Source: Brachypterus glaber
Lineage: Eukaryota; Arthropoda; Insecta; Coleoptera; Kateretidae
Assembly: GCA_958510825.1 (NCBI GenBank)
Contig: OY294044.1
Location: 81,762,895-81,826,894 of the forward strand
Direction: 5' to 3'
Length of the DNA stretch: 64,000 bases
Below the pieces are notes generated by a model. It was not told where the DNA came from and made no database searches. It saw only the letters and a program-made list of their open reading frames with translations. How positions within the stretch are numbered: position 1 is the first letter of the stretch; each line of letters starts with the position of its first letter. This document shows positions 1 to 11,705 of this stretch, one piece after another. The position numbers were made by a program, and so were the translations under genes.

Positions 1-147
1 TTTTTGTTCCCCACTCAATGTCTTCAAAGGGCTGTAGCTTCGTTAGGGCTCATTTCTGGATCAACCTGTTTAAAAACTTTTTTAATATTTTTGGATGTAG
101 AATAACCTCCTAAATTTTGTAATGCCAGTTACTGATCACCCTGTATA
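1..147. repeat. Fragment of ACAGGGTG-type dispersed repeat
   Basis: Ends in CACCCTGTATA and shares words such as 'gtagaataacctcc' and 'ttagggctcatttc' with the copies at 6423-6897 and 13916-14395. The left part is cut by the window edge. Related sequence without the terminus occurs near 2650-2745. Confidence 0.65.
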
Positions 148-502
148 TCGATAAAAAAGTTAATGCCACCCGTCTAGAAAGGGTATCCGTTTCAGCTTGT
201 TTATTATCAATTTACTAATAAACTCAATAAACTTAATAATCAACATGAACAAATGTTTACGCAATTAAAATGAACAATATAATTGTGTTAAAAATTACTT
301 TTCAATTTAATTTAAAATCCATTTTGTTACCGTGCCAAATCAGCTTTTTGCCAAAACTTTAATATAATTTTGTTTAAGTACTGTTTTCTAATAAATTTTT
401 TAATTATAGTGGCGCGCCGTGGCGTAGTAAACAATTTTAATGAAAAAGGAAGGTAATCAGAACATTTTCTTTCCTTTAAACAGGATTATTTAAAAAAAGA
501 AC

Positions 503-770
503 CGAGGGGTTTATTTATTGGACAATCCTTGTACACTTATCCAACAATATTCTACAATCCTTGACAATTTCTTCTTTCACAATCATCTGCAATCCTCCAG
601 AGTCCTTCACAATCATCTACAAGCTTCCACAATCATCTAAAATCTTTCCAAAATCTTGAACAATCTTCAATAAAATTTTGTACAATCTTTTTGACAATCT
701 TTGACAATCTTTCACAATCCTTTGATTCTCACAATCCTTGCACACTTTTTTTGAATAAATAAACCCCTCG
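503..770 (-). mobile_element. CGAGGGG-family MITE, GATTGT-core subfamily (copy A)
   Basis: Perfect terminal inverted repeats CGAGGGGTTTATTTATT at both ends, flanked by a perfect 8-bp target duplication AAAAGAAC. The core consists almost entirely of reiterated ACAATC/GATTGT words. It lies in the orientation opposite to copies B and C. There is no coding capacity. The 8-bp duplication suggests mobilisation by a hAT-, P- or Merlin-type transposase (inference). Confidence 0.9.
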
Positions 771-3261
771 AAAAGAACTTTATTCACAATTCCACAGTAA
801 AATGTCCTTTTTGTGCATTCGGGATGTATTAGGGTTGCCGTTGGGACTGCCCTTTAATTAAAATTTTCTAATTCTGTCCTTTGTCCTTTATAAAACCTCT
901 AACCAGCTAAATGTCCTTTAAATTCACGATTGATCATAAAAAATGTGAGTCATTTATAATTTGTTGTAGGTCCCCTCATTTCACGTTTTTGGCTCTTTGA
1001 GCAGATAGTGCGCCAGGACGCCTAGGCGTCTATCATATCTAGTATAACAGAAAGGCTAGCTGGTCGATAAAATTAAAACAACTTCAAAAGCTTTTTCAAA
1101 AAGCGATAGATAAAAAGAAAAAAGCTTCTAATGGCCTTCTATATCAATCTATGAATTACACGGATTCTAATTTTAAATCAGCAGTGTTTAATTTTGTGTT
1201 TTGGATAAAAATGTTTCTGTGGATAACTAAGTGACCCCGTGACCTCAATTATAGTTTAGCTATAACGCGGATGTAATGTAATATAATTATCCACCGATGT
1301 ATTAATACTATTTTATTCACAATCATTTTTGTTTAAATATGAAGAGGGATGACAGATGTAAGTAACTTATACACTGTGTTTGCAGTCTTTTGTCATAAAA
1401 TAAAGGGGATGATCATCAAATACATCACAAAACATGTAAAACCAGCATAGGAATATAGGTCCGGAAACGAACCCTAAGAGAGATGCGACCCTTTAAAATT
1501 GTACTAAAAATAAAGTTTTTAATTATTAACTCTGGTACTTTTTAAGCTAGATCGATGAGATTTTGCATGTAGGTATACCTACTAGTGTTAATAAGAGCAA
1601 TTAGTTTGGCGCATTCACATCTCGAATACACACATTGTCATAATATTTCAATAACCTAAATTAAAAATTATGACATATATACAGTGTGTACTAATAAAAA
1701 TAATTAAATTTATATACAGATACGTCAAATAAACGAGTAGAGAAGTAAAAGATGAGAGAAGTAAAAGAATAGAGATGTGAAAGAGCAGAGATGTAAAAGA
1801 GTAGAGATGTGAGTGCGCCAACATAAACAAATATTATTAATTTACTACTTTCCCCAAGGAAAGTATTGCATTTAAAAGTAAAAAATTTCGAAAATTTTTT
1901 ATTCCTTTTTTTACATTTTTGGACGTTTGATATCCAAAATATATGATTTTTGCGTTAAAAAAAGTCTGTCTGTCGGTCGGTCTGTCTGTGTGTCCGGGAA
2001 ATTTGTCCAAATTTGTCCAAAAAAAGTCCAAACCACGATAACTCAAGACCGCTTCGGGCTAAAGACTTCAAATTTGGACCATAGGTTGATTATCCAAAGT
2101 TCTAGGCTGGGATTGTTTTTGGTAAAAACGGATTTGGGGTAAGGGAGTAAAATAGGGGGTAAATTTTTTTTTTATTTTTTTTTCGTTTTACGAAAAAATA
2201 AAATTGTTTTGAAAACATTTTTTTTTTTTTTAAAACTTGAAAAAATGTTTTTAATTTTTTTTTAATTTATTTTAAATTTTTTTCGTTTTTGATTTTAATG
2301 AACTTAGGCTTATAGGGGAAAGTATTATTTTGTTGGCAGCAGTAGTTTTTTTTCTATCCAGAAGCGTGCCAAGACGGAAAAATGTGTGACGCTTTTTGGA
2401 TGTTTTGTAAAAAATATAGTTTTAGTAAAAATACTTCGAAAAATACATAAAAAAATTATATAGTGTAGGAGCAACCGATTTATAAAAAAATTTAATTAAA
2501 AGGAAGTAACATTTGTGCCACCAAAAATTTAACTTTTTAAAAGGCTATTACTCCTTTAGGTGTGTACTTTTTTGCTTCGTTTTAAATAAAGATTCGCCCT
2601 GCAACATAAAAATTTTATTGGTCATTTTTTTGTTCTCCATTTAACAACATATCTTCGAAGAGCCATAGCTCCCTTAGAGCTTATTTATTAATTTCCTTGT
2701 TAGATTTTCATGTTTTTTGATGTAGAATCATCCCCTTTAAGACTGCAAACCGCGTATACAAAAATAGTTCAGCGTGTCCGTCTAAAAGTTACTTAAGCGA
2801 AAATTTAACGTTCTAAATCAGGCATCCTCAATGTTTGAAAATAAACCTGTCTCATAGAAATAGCATAAATTAAGAATTTTCTTGACAAAAAATAAATCAA
2901 CAAAACATGACTTAAAGGTTGAGGATTTTAAGCACATTAACTCCTGCTGTAATGAATCTAAATGTTTGTGAAAATCGTAAAACAGTGCGACCTTTCTAGA
3001 CGAAAGGCAATAATTGCCTGGAATTTTTTTTATATGGCCATATTTTGGGACTACTAGTCCTGTGACAAAAATTATGGTATATGTTTTTGTCGTAAATTAA
3101 AAACACTTTTTAACCGTGCAAGAATTTTTATCCTACGCCCAATGGTTATCGAGTTATCGCCAAAAATAATAGTTTTTGCCTCTTTCCCAACCTTGCCGCA
3201 ACCCAATGGAGCTCTCTACAACTAGAATTATGAAACAAAAGACGTCTACCCTATCTCTATC

Positions 3262-3358
3262 TCATTTGTGCTACACTTTCCAGCCAACCAAATAAATACT
3301 GTATTTGTTTTTCATACAACAAATACAGTATTTATTTGGTTGGCCGGAAAGTGTAGCA
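3262..3358. repeat. Hairpin with about 45-bp arms
   Basis: The sequence around 'tttccagccaaccaaataaa' is repeated inverted as 'tttatttggttggccggaaa', with a short loop of about 5 bases. A second, weaker hairpin on the same theme lies at about 3453-3520. This looks like a foldback MITE; no target duplication was resolved. Confidence 0.7.
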
Positions 3359-4918
3359 GTGAGCAGCACGAACGAACATAGCTAATGTGAATCTGTAGAA
3401 TAAGATAATTCTACTAAAATTTAGATGGCGCCAGTAATTTCTTTAATTTCGCCCGGCCAAGTAAATATTGTATTTGTTCAACAAAGAACAAATACAGAAT
3501 TTGTTTGGTTGGGTGGAAGTGGGAGTGTATGTATGTCTTCTATTCTTTTTTGGGTAGAACTTTTGTCCCTGTCTAATCTAACGGGAAAAATCTCCATTTA
3601 ATATACATATTTGCATGACGCAAATTACGAAGGTCCTAAAACTATTTTCACTTTTTCTCGACAAAGATGTAAAAAAAAATAATTTTTTGTTTGACGCTAA
3701 CAACAGGTGCTGTCACCCGAAAAAAATCATGTTCTATTTTAACAACTCACGAAACAAATACATGTATTAAAATAAAACAGCTAAATCTCATTTTTTTTTT
3801 CACACAAAAAATATATATTTATATATCTTTATTTATTTAAGCGATAATTTATTTTTCTCTAAATATATAAATTTTTCAAGGCCCGCAGCATTAATTATAG
3901 ACAAAATCATCACACATGGACAATATGTGTCATTCTATGTGTATAGGAAAAATCACTTTTACGTAACACATTTTATTTTTATTGAGTTCAAATTTTGAGA
4001 ACATAAATATTTGGACTAGACCAAACTAGAAACGGTGTTTTTATAAACTATAATATAATTAAATGTTTTTTTCTGTAAAACTTTTTTTTATGCCTTGAGT
4101 TTGGTGTGTGTTAAGGGTAGTTCTTTTCTGGCAGAATCTTTTAATATATCGTTTAAGTTTCAAATGTCAAACATTCTTTTTTTACCCAAATTAAAGCCGA
4201 AGTAAGAAATCGCTCCCCCCCTTACCATATCAACAAACACCCTCCAGCACGAGCAAATTGCCTCAGTTGTTATATGTCTAAAATTTTAACCTTAAATATA
4301 CGTTTTATTTTCCAAATAGCATATTGTTTACCTAGATAATAAGTAAAATAGATTTGACCTATCTCTAAAAAGATTGCAGACAATTTTATTCTAAGATGTT
4401 TTCGGTAAACGAAAAGAATGTATAGCTTATGTTGATTTTGACAGTTCGTTACTCAGAATAAGTGAAAAAAATAAGTTCCCTTTTATCCTTTTGCGGTACA
4501 ATGTAAAGTCGTGTCATTTTAAGAATGCGAATGCGGACAGTATCAAGTAGTGCCCTATACCGCCTGGATTGTGGATTCGACCAGTGGGATACTAATATTT
4601 ATAAAATCCCTTTTTAAGTACTCAAGTATAAATGAAATTACAAAACACGACGCCTATGAGATGTTACACATTTTAAGTTACGACGTGCCGTTCGCTGATA
4701 TTCTTGTTGAATTCCTTTACAGATAGATAATATAAAGTTTATCTGTGATAATTCCTAGCATTCGCATTCTTAAAATGGCAGGACTATAAGTAAAGACTAT
4801 TGACTTACATCGCCTTAAAATGAGAAATAAAAGAACACACCAAACCAAATGTTTTTGTCGCATGTTTCTAAATTAAAGACATAGTATAGTTTTAAATGGT
4901 AGAAAATGGAATACTTAC

Positions 4919-5001
4919 AAATGAGATAATAGCAGCTAATAATAAAATCTTGACTAGAAGATCATCGAACTGTTCTAATACTAATTGCCATATAGACTTT
5001 C
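4919..5001 (-). CDS. SERCA: SERCA coding exon 3 (start of transmembrane helix M1)
   Basis: Eighty-three-base exon with a polypyrimidine-TTTCAG acceptor at 5002-5011 and a GTAAGTAT donor at 4911-4918. It completes the Gly codon and encodes [18 protein letters not shown] followed by LLLAAIISF: the amphipathic approach and first hydrophobic turns of transmembrane helix M1. Reading across exons 1-3 (118 + 18 + 83 = 219 nt) gives 73 codons without a stop. The next exon, expected to continue with the rest of M1 and the lumenal loop, is not found in 1-4918 and must lie off the left edge. No mutation is visible, so the gene appears functional. Confidence 0.95.
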
Positions 5002-5686
5002 CTGAAAAAAAAATACATAGAAATTAAAAAAAAATACAGTAATAACTAGTAGACCCTAGAGATAAAGGATTTTTCGAATAATCAGTAATAATGTTACGAC
5101 CGTCTATGCGAAATTTATTATTATGAAAATAACCAACAATTATTACCGGAAATTTATATTCCGTTTTTAACATTAGCAAGAAAGTACCGAACATTTAAAA
5201 ATTTAATGTAATTTTCAGTTATGTATCACGTAATTCTACACTCTTTTTTGTAAATATGCGGTATACACGAGTATACATAATGTAAAATTTTGTTACATCT
5301 GAAATGTAAAAATACATTTCATAAATCCATTTTTTCCAGTGTGGTGCTCGTAAAATTTTTGTGAAATTTTAAATTTGGGCGCCTTAAAGTCGTAAATTGC
5401 ACATTTCAACCATGTAATTTTTACAGTCGTTTCGAAATGCTAATGTTTTTACCTCGGGTTTTACACTTGTTATGATATAATATGTATTATACGATCAACT
5501 GCAAAAAAAAAACTAATATTAAAATTTATTATCTGGATAGTTTACAAAAACTGACGTTAAAATAATATTTATAAGTTTGGAATTGTTTTAAATCAAAATA
5601 AATTTTCTTTTGTAGTTTTTCAATGTTGCAAGAATCAAACAAATTCTTCCTCGATCTTTTGTTTATAAAATAAACATTATTATTAT

Positions 5687-5925
5687 ACTATTCACAGCGC
5701 CTGCGCTAGAATAGTATTATACGGTAGTTTCAAATTTTACAAAATTTTAAAAAATTGTCCTAGACAAAAAAATCTTGGATACAAAGTTTCATGAAATAAT
5801 AGGAAACTTTTTTTTTGTCTGTCCGTCTGATATCACGACTTTTGTGTACACGATAACTCAAATTATCAGATCGACTTGAAAGTTTCAGGAAAAATCAAGT
5901 TCTATGAGGGAAAGATCCTTATTGC
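5687..5925 (+). repeat. Dispersed repeat, copy 1 of 2
   Basis: Shares 'cgctagaatagtattat', the GTCTGTCCGTCTGATatCACG segment and the 'caagttctatgag' segment, in order, with 32000-32240. Family unknown; non-coding. Confidence 0.65.
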
Positions 5926-6009
5926 TTTTAAAAGTAATCCCCCCAAAAACAAAAAAGTTATTAGGAGTTAAACTTTAAAAAATCGCAAAAAGCTGAAAGA
6001 AATTTCCGA

Positions 6010-6115
6010 TTAGGGAACGTTCAAGTGTTACGTAACGCAAATTTTGATCATTTGTAACGCTATTTTCATATACAATTAACATGGGCGTAACACTCCAAAA
6101 TGACCCCCGTTCGTT
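6010..6115 (+). mobile_element. One-ended PIF/Harbinger-like MITE fragment
   Basis: Begins TAGGGAACGTTCAAGTGTTA followed by CGTAACGCAAATTTTGATCA, and continues into 'aacatgggcgtaacactcc', as in the copies at 23285-23395 and 34461-34612. The second terminus is missing. Confidence 0.65.
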
Positions 6116-6422
6116 TTTCGTAAAAAAAATTGAAAAAAAAAATGAATTTTAATCTATAAAACATTAAAATATATAAATAAATATATTAAAATATATGAGC
6201 CACCTAATTTTTTTTAATTCTCTTTTATTTATTACTAACACCCTGTACATTATTTACTAAGACCCTGTATATTATTTACCTCCACCTTATTACGTACTGT
6301 TTGTTTAGGTAGTAGTCTTTACGTCACGGAACAAGTAATAAACAATCGAGAATGTTAATAAAGAACAAGTGGGGAAACAGTCAAGGAGATCCCCACTGAT
6401 TCAACAAAAACCTTATTGGGAA

Positions 6423-6897
6423 TATACAGGGTGTTAATTAAGTATATGACCAAACTTTAGAGTAATATTCCTCAATAAATTCTAAGACAAAAAGTTTATA
6501 TAAACATACAGGGTTCTCAGAACTGACGAACTTCCTTTTAACTAAAGAATTATATTTTATTGAGAAAATGTAAAAAAAAATACAGATAAAAAAGTTTGAG
6601 GCAAAAAAGTGACATAGCCCCCTCCATTTTGCACGTCCCTGGTTAAAATTACCAAATAAAAATTACATAAAATGATAACCTTTATCAATGCTAAGGCATG
6701 TGCAAAAATTCGTTACTGTGGTTTATAGGGTGAAAGACATGTTAAATAAAAACTCTTTTTAAGGGTCAGTCTTAGAAGGGCCGTAACTCCCTTAGGGCTC
6801 GTTTTCGGACCAACCTTTATAGAAACTGTTTTTCATATTTTTCTATGTAGAATCACCTCTAAAATTTCTCTACGCGAGTTCTGGAACACCCTGTATA
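6423..6897. mobile_element. Short TIR element, TATACAGGGTGTT termini
   Basis: Inverted termini TATACAGGGTGTT and AACACCCTGTATA about 475 bp apart. The interior contains the conserved 'ccgtaactcccttagggctc' segment found in partial copies at 1-147 and 13916-14395. Non-coding. The superfamily is uncertain. Confidence 0.7.
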
Positions 6898-7026
6898 TCA
6901 CGTGAAATACCTCGGTGCTATAACATAAAGGGTTCCTAGTTATTAAATAAAAATCGAATTTTTTCGAACCCCTTTTGAAGGGGCGTAGCTCCCTTACGAG
7001 TCGTTTTAGGACATGTTTGTAGGGGC

Positions 7027-7289
7027 CGAGGGGTTTATTTATTGAAAAAAGTGTACAAGGATTGTGAGAATCAAAGGATTGTGGAAGATTGTCAAAGATT
7101 GTCAAAAAGATTGCACAAAATTTTAAGAAAGATTGGTAAAGATTGTGGGAAGCCTTCAGATAATTGTGGAAGATTGTAGATGTAAAGGATTCTGGAGGAT
7201 TGCAGATGATTGTGAAAGAAGGAATTGTCAAGGATTGTAGAAGATTGTTGGATAGGTGTACAAGGATTGTCCAATAAATAAACCCCTCG
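7027..7289 (+). mobile_element. CGAGGGG-family MITE, GATTGT-core subfamily (copy B)
   Basis: Termini identical to copy A. Flanking octamers GTAGGGGC and GTGGGGCC form an imperfect target duplication. The core is GATTGT repeated about 14 times, separated by a few A/G-rich bases. Open frames running through it reflect the repeat and not a gene. Confidence 0.88.
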
Positions 7290-8584
7290 GTGGGGCCTTT
7301 TTTTGGGGTAAGGAATTCAGGGTTGGCAAAAACACTTTTTTTACAAAAATTTGTTTTTCCCCCCTTACCCCACTCCAATCTAGAGCTATTTTGATTTCGA
7401 CCAGTTTTGACCGGTTTAAACCAACTGGTTTAAACCACACTGGTTTCTTCCACGAAACCCTGAAGTAATTATACCCTGAAATTACGTACCGTACTAAGGA
7501 AACACCTGTAGATCGAGATTTCATTCGATCTTTTTGCAGAAATCATTCGTGCACGGTGCACCAAGAAATGCGTAGCAATAACCCGACCTTTAGGATTATT
7601 TAGACAGAATTCTAGAATTTAAATTCAATTTTGTGTCATTTACTAATCGCAGCAGTTAGTATGCGAGATAGAAATACATGATTTGTGCTGGCTTGCGTTT
7701 GAACTTGAAGACGGGAAATTCTAATTAAAACGTCTACTGAAACACATTTCTCTACGACATAAGTACAGAGTGTTCGATAAATAATGTAGCAGGTTTTAAA
7801 GGTAACAAATCTGTAAAAAGTTTTGTTTGTCCCGAAAATGAACTTCCCTGTATTCTTTTACTCTTTATGTATCACACTGTCATATGACACATTAGGGTGG
7901 ACCTTATATTTGTTTATTATCTTAAAATTTTCATTTAGGTGTAACTAGAAATTTCTAAAAATGTGAGAGTGATAAAACTTTTCTAAGGGTCCTAATTGGG
8001 CTCCTAATATTCGTAAATTATCCATAAATCGTAATAATAACTTTTTGTTTGGATTTAAAAAAAAATCGAAAAAAGCTGAAAGAAAATTCCGTTTTCAAAT
8101 TAATTCCCCTAAAAACAAAAAAAAAATAACGGAGGGTTAAAAAAAAAACAATCATTTTAAAAAATTATATGTGCCATGAGATAAAGTAGGTACCCTTTAA
8201 TTAAATATATCTTTCAGCCTTTTTACAATTTTTCCTGTTTTTTAATTTATTTGTTTATACTCTTTACACTGGCATTCATTCTGTCTCGTAAAAATGGGCA
8301 AAAACTATGGGACTCCCTGCGTAATACTCAAACGAGTATAGTATGTGCTTTAAACGAAGTTCGCACACTTGAAAAACGAGGCACTGTTGGTCTATGAAAT
8401 AAAGTGCTCTTTAAATGAAGAAACTTCTATTTCTGGAATATTAAATTTTAAAATGCTTCAGAGCTCTGTGATTTACAAAATAGCAATGCATTGTTTTAAT
8501 GGATGACCATTTACATTTTACATAAGTCATTTTACCATTTCTTTTACAATATAGAGTACAGAAAATTGATTTTCAAATTAAGAT

Positions 8585-8741
8585 AGTATAAGCTCGATAA
8601 TGTGAACAATGCGTATATGTTAATTATTCGGTTTTGTAAACACAGAATATTTTCTATTGACTTCTCTGTAATGTGAACATCAAAAACTCTCGTTAACATG
8701 AGTTCACGTTAACGAGAGTTTATGATTAGCGAGCTTATACT
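8585..8741. mobile_element. MITE with AGTATAAGCTCG termini
   Basis: Inverted termini AGTATAAGCTCG and CGAGCTTATACT about 157 bp apart, with an internal hairpin 'aactctcgttaac'/'gttaacgagagtt'. Size and termini resemble Tc1/mariner-type non-autonomous elements; the assignment is tentative. Confidence 0.65.
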
Positions 8742-8869
8742 GTATTTTCAAATTGCCAGGTGGCGAAATAAGGTACCCCAAAAATCTATTTTTAACTTAC
8801 TGAGTCACCCCTCCCCGCTCTAATTCACTGAATAGTCCCGTCGTTGACGGTAAAAATACGGTTGTACCT

Positions 8870-9047
8870 CCAAATTCTTTCGGATAACATTGATTGACGT
8901 GAAATTTGAACAGCACTTAGAGGATGGCTTAAGGAACAAAAGTGACCTAGTGCCGATGCGTGCTTTTACCCTTAGGGTGAATATCACCCCTTCTCGGGGA
9001 TGAAAATTATTATACTCAAAATAACGACAGGAATCGATAGCTACTTT
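8870..9047 (+). repeat. Left member of inverted repeat pair flanking a LINE
   Basis: About 175 bp (from 'aattctttcggataa' to 'aggaatcgatag') matched in reverse complement by 11172-11345 at roughly 85% by eye. Similarity stops abruptly on the inner side of both copies. Family unknown. Confidence 0.75.
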
Positions 9048-9520
9048 TTTACTCTAGCATTTTTTACGTATCTTTATAAAAAAATTAAAAAGTATTTTTT
9101 TGTATTTCAAACTTTTTTTCTAACAAAGCATTTTAAACCGGTCAAACTTCTGGAACATATTCTAAGTACTTAAATAAAGTAAATTATAAAAGGATTACGA
9201 TAAATTTCAATTCTTGTGGTAAAGCCGTTGGTTTTATTTCCGACTGTTTCTCCTAAAAAAGCGAGCAACCATTTTATTTTCCTCATAACTGCCTTAGTTT
9301 TTATGCTAGAAAATTTTATAAAAGCTCATTTGAAAGGTCTTTTCAAGTACTTTGAAATTTTTTTTATATATTTTCCCCGAAAAATTTTCCGTTTTCCCGT
9401 TATTTAACGTTGAATGCTTCGACTTCAGTTTTCGGCGGACAAGAACCGACATTGAACCAGCCATAACTTGGTTCGATTTACATCTACAGAAATAAAAAAC
9501 AACAATCTTCTTGTTTTTTT

Positions 9521-11040
9521 TATAATAATAATAATAATAATAACAATAATAATAATATTTTATTTCGATAAATTACAAAATATACATGACATTTTAAGAT
9601 CCGCCTAAACATAGTTTGAGTGCGGTATCTATTTTTTAAATTATCATAATTATACCTAATTAATTTTACAAATTTATACTAGTATTTTTATTACTTAAGA
9701 ATCGAATAAAAAAACTGAAGGCAACGTAAAACTCTATGTAGTACTCTGAGACTATATTGAAGAAAGTATATTCTGAAGAAAGGCCATACAAATTTGAATA
9801 TGTTTATGCAAAATATTTGTGATTTATCTGATTTGATTAAAAATTGTTTTTTCTATTAAAGTGTATTTTGTTACTATAAATTGTTTGATCTCTATCATGT
9901 TTCTTTTTTTATTTACTATACCTTTTAGCTGCAGTGGCATTATATTAAAAATTTTTGGGCCATAAAATGATAAAGAATTTTGAGTATGTGCTTTTTAAAT
10001 AGCGGAACGGACATAGGGACATTTGCTAGCTGCCGTGTAACCCTGATAGTATTAGCTTTTGAAAATTTATTTTTATTGTTTAACATATACAGAGCAATTT
10101 GATAAGCATACAATTGTTTTATGTGGAAAATACATAATTCACTATATAACTGTTGGGTGGAGTACCTGTAACCCTTATTAAATAGTATTTTTAGAATTGT
10201 ATTTTGGGCTATATTAAGGGATTCCAATGTAGTTTGATAAACTCCGCCCCATATCAGTAATCCGTATCTGAGTAGGGACTCAGCTAAGGCATTGTAGATG
10301 ATCTTACGTAAATTATTACTTAGTAAATCACGTATTTGGTAAAACATATGATTCAGTCTTCTGAGTCTATTTGTTAAATGTTCGTCCCATTTCAGGTGCT
10401 GATCAACTAATAACCCCAAATATTTTATATTACTTTGTTGCTCAATAATTTCACAATTAAAATTATTATTTGCGCAATTAGATGTATGAATTTTTAAAGT
10501 TTTGTTTTGAGGTTGACCAGCAGACGTTAATGAAAAAGTTAAATATTTTGTTTTTGAAACATTTAGACTCAAAAGGCTGAAATCAAGCCATAATTTAACA
10601 TTATGAATTCCAACTTCGGCCATTTCAAAGACTTCCTCCCAACTATCACCGATAAAAACAAGAGCGGTGTCATCCGCATATGAAAATATTTTACCGTTAA
10701 TTGCCACATTATAAATACAATTTATATAAATTAAAAATAAAATGGGGCCCAGCACAGTTCCCTGAGGCCGCCCCTAGAAACTGTAACTGGGTCACTCAAT
10801 GTCTTGCCTATTTTAACATATTGTGTTCGTTGGGAGAGATAGTCCCTGAAAATGTCCAAAGCTAAACCCCTAACCCCAATTTTTTCCAATCTACTAAGCA
10901 ATATTATGTGATCTACGGTGTCAAATGCCTTAGCTAAGTCCAAGAACAATGCTAAGCACTTTTTATTATTGTCTAAGCCCTTGACAATGCCCTTTACAAA
11001 TTCTATGAGCTTTATTTTTGTTTGGACTTTTTGTTTATTA
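9521..11040 (-). mobile_element. 5'-truncated LINE with reverse transcriptase, one frameshift
   Basis: Minus-strand non-LTR retrotransposon. Upstream of the first ATG the frame reads KLIEFVKGIVKGLDNNKKC, then the RT motif A FLDLAKAFDTVDH, the GxPQGTVLGP motif, and motif C SYADDTALVF. The thumb region follows (NIKYLGLLVDQHLKWDEHL, LLRYGLLIWGG). A one-base deletion near 10763-10772 splits the frame between motifs A and C. Coding sequence ends at 9940, followed by a 380-bp 3' UTR and an (ATT)n tail (9521-9557 on the plus strand, read as TAA repeats). No apurinic endonuclease or ORF1 is present, so the copy is 5'-truncated and dead. The RT motifs suggest the Jockey/CR1 side of the LINE tree, but I could not place the clade. 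Confidence 0.88.
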
Positions 11041-11171
11041 CAATTTGTTTGTTAAAACTTAAGGTTTTCGAGTTAAATCGTTCAAAACATGCATTTTTTC
11101 GATGAAAAACGAGCATTTTCAATCACGTATAGCTCAAAAAGTATTGGCTTATCGATATTACTTTATAGGAA

Positions 11172-11345
11172 ACTTTTGCTTGGAATTAATTCCTCTATCG
11201 ATTCCTGTGGTTATTTTGAGTATAATAATATCCACCCTCGAGAAGGGGTGACATGCACCCCCAGGGCATCGGCACTAGGTCACTTTTGTTTCTTGAGCCA
11301 TCCTCTAAGTACTGTTTAAATGTCACGTCGATCGGTCTTATCCGA
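11172..11345 (-). repeat. Right member of inverted repeat pair
   Basis: Reverse-complement partner of 8870-9047. Shares 'cctctaagtactgtttaaa', 'gcactaggtcacttttgtt' and 'tcgattcctgtggttatttt' segments. Confidence 0.75.
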
Positions 11346-11399
11346 AAGAATTCGGAGCAGAAAACCGTCATTCACTGGACCAATAGGACGTATTGCAGA

Positions 11400-11705
11400 A
11401 GGTTTGTTTTGGTTCTCGAAAATTGCAGTTCTGATTCGGAACCGGCGCAGTTGCAACTATTCTCCGTGAAATAGAACGCAGTGACTAACACCTAAAACGT
11501 ATTATGCTGCTCTCGTATAAAGGATTCCCCCAAACGGAGTTACGCGAACCGCACCCGAATTGGTATGATCCTCGCTTTTTAGTATACTTTCGCAAATGAG
11601 TCACTGCAGTCTATTTTAGACAAGGATAATAGGCAATGCTCAGTCAGAACTGCACCCTTTCAAAACCCGTTCAGAACTGCGATTTTCCAGAACCAAAACA
11701 AACCT
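11400..11705. mobile_element. MITE-like element with about 40-bp inverted ends
   Basis: Begins AGGTTTGTTTTGGTTCTCGA and ends with the inverse, CCAGAACCAAAACAAACCT. The arms also share a 'gcagttctga' segment. No clear target duplication; non-coding. Confidence 0.65.

Larger units (their letters stand above)
1..4918 (-). other. SERCA intron 3 (partial), AT-rich with repeat debris
   Basis: No coding exon recognised. The stretch is AT-rich with long A and T runs (2160-2290, 3650-3850). It contains an ACAGGGTG-type repeat end, a CGAGGGG MITE and two hairpins annotated separately. A short repeat rich in GTCTGTC words (about 1965-2130) recurs in diverged form near 38620-38760. Short open frames here look accidental. 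Confidence 0.8.

Noticed and set aside
6833..7524. Minus-strand frame of 181 codons and others over the MITE at 7027-7289
   Set aside because: Created by the stop-poor GATTGT repeat. The other two copies of the same MITE do not keep a common frame.
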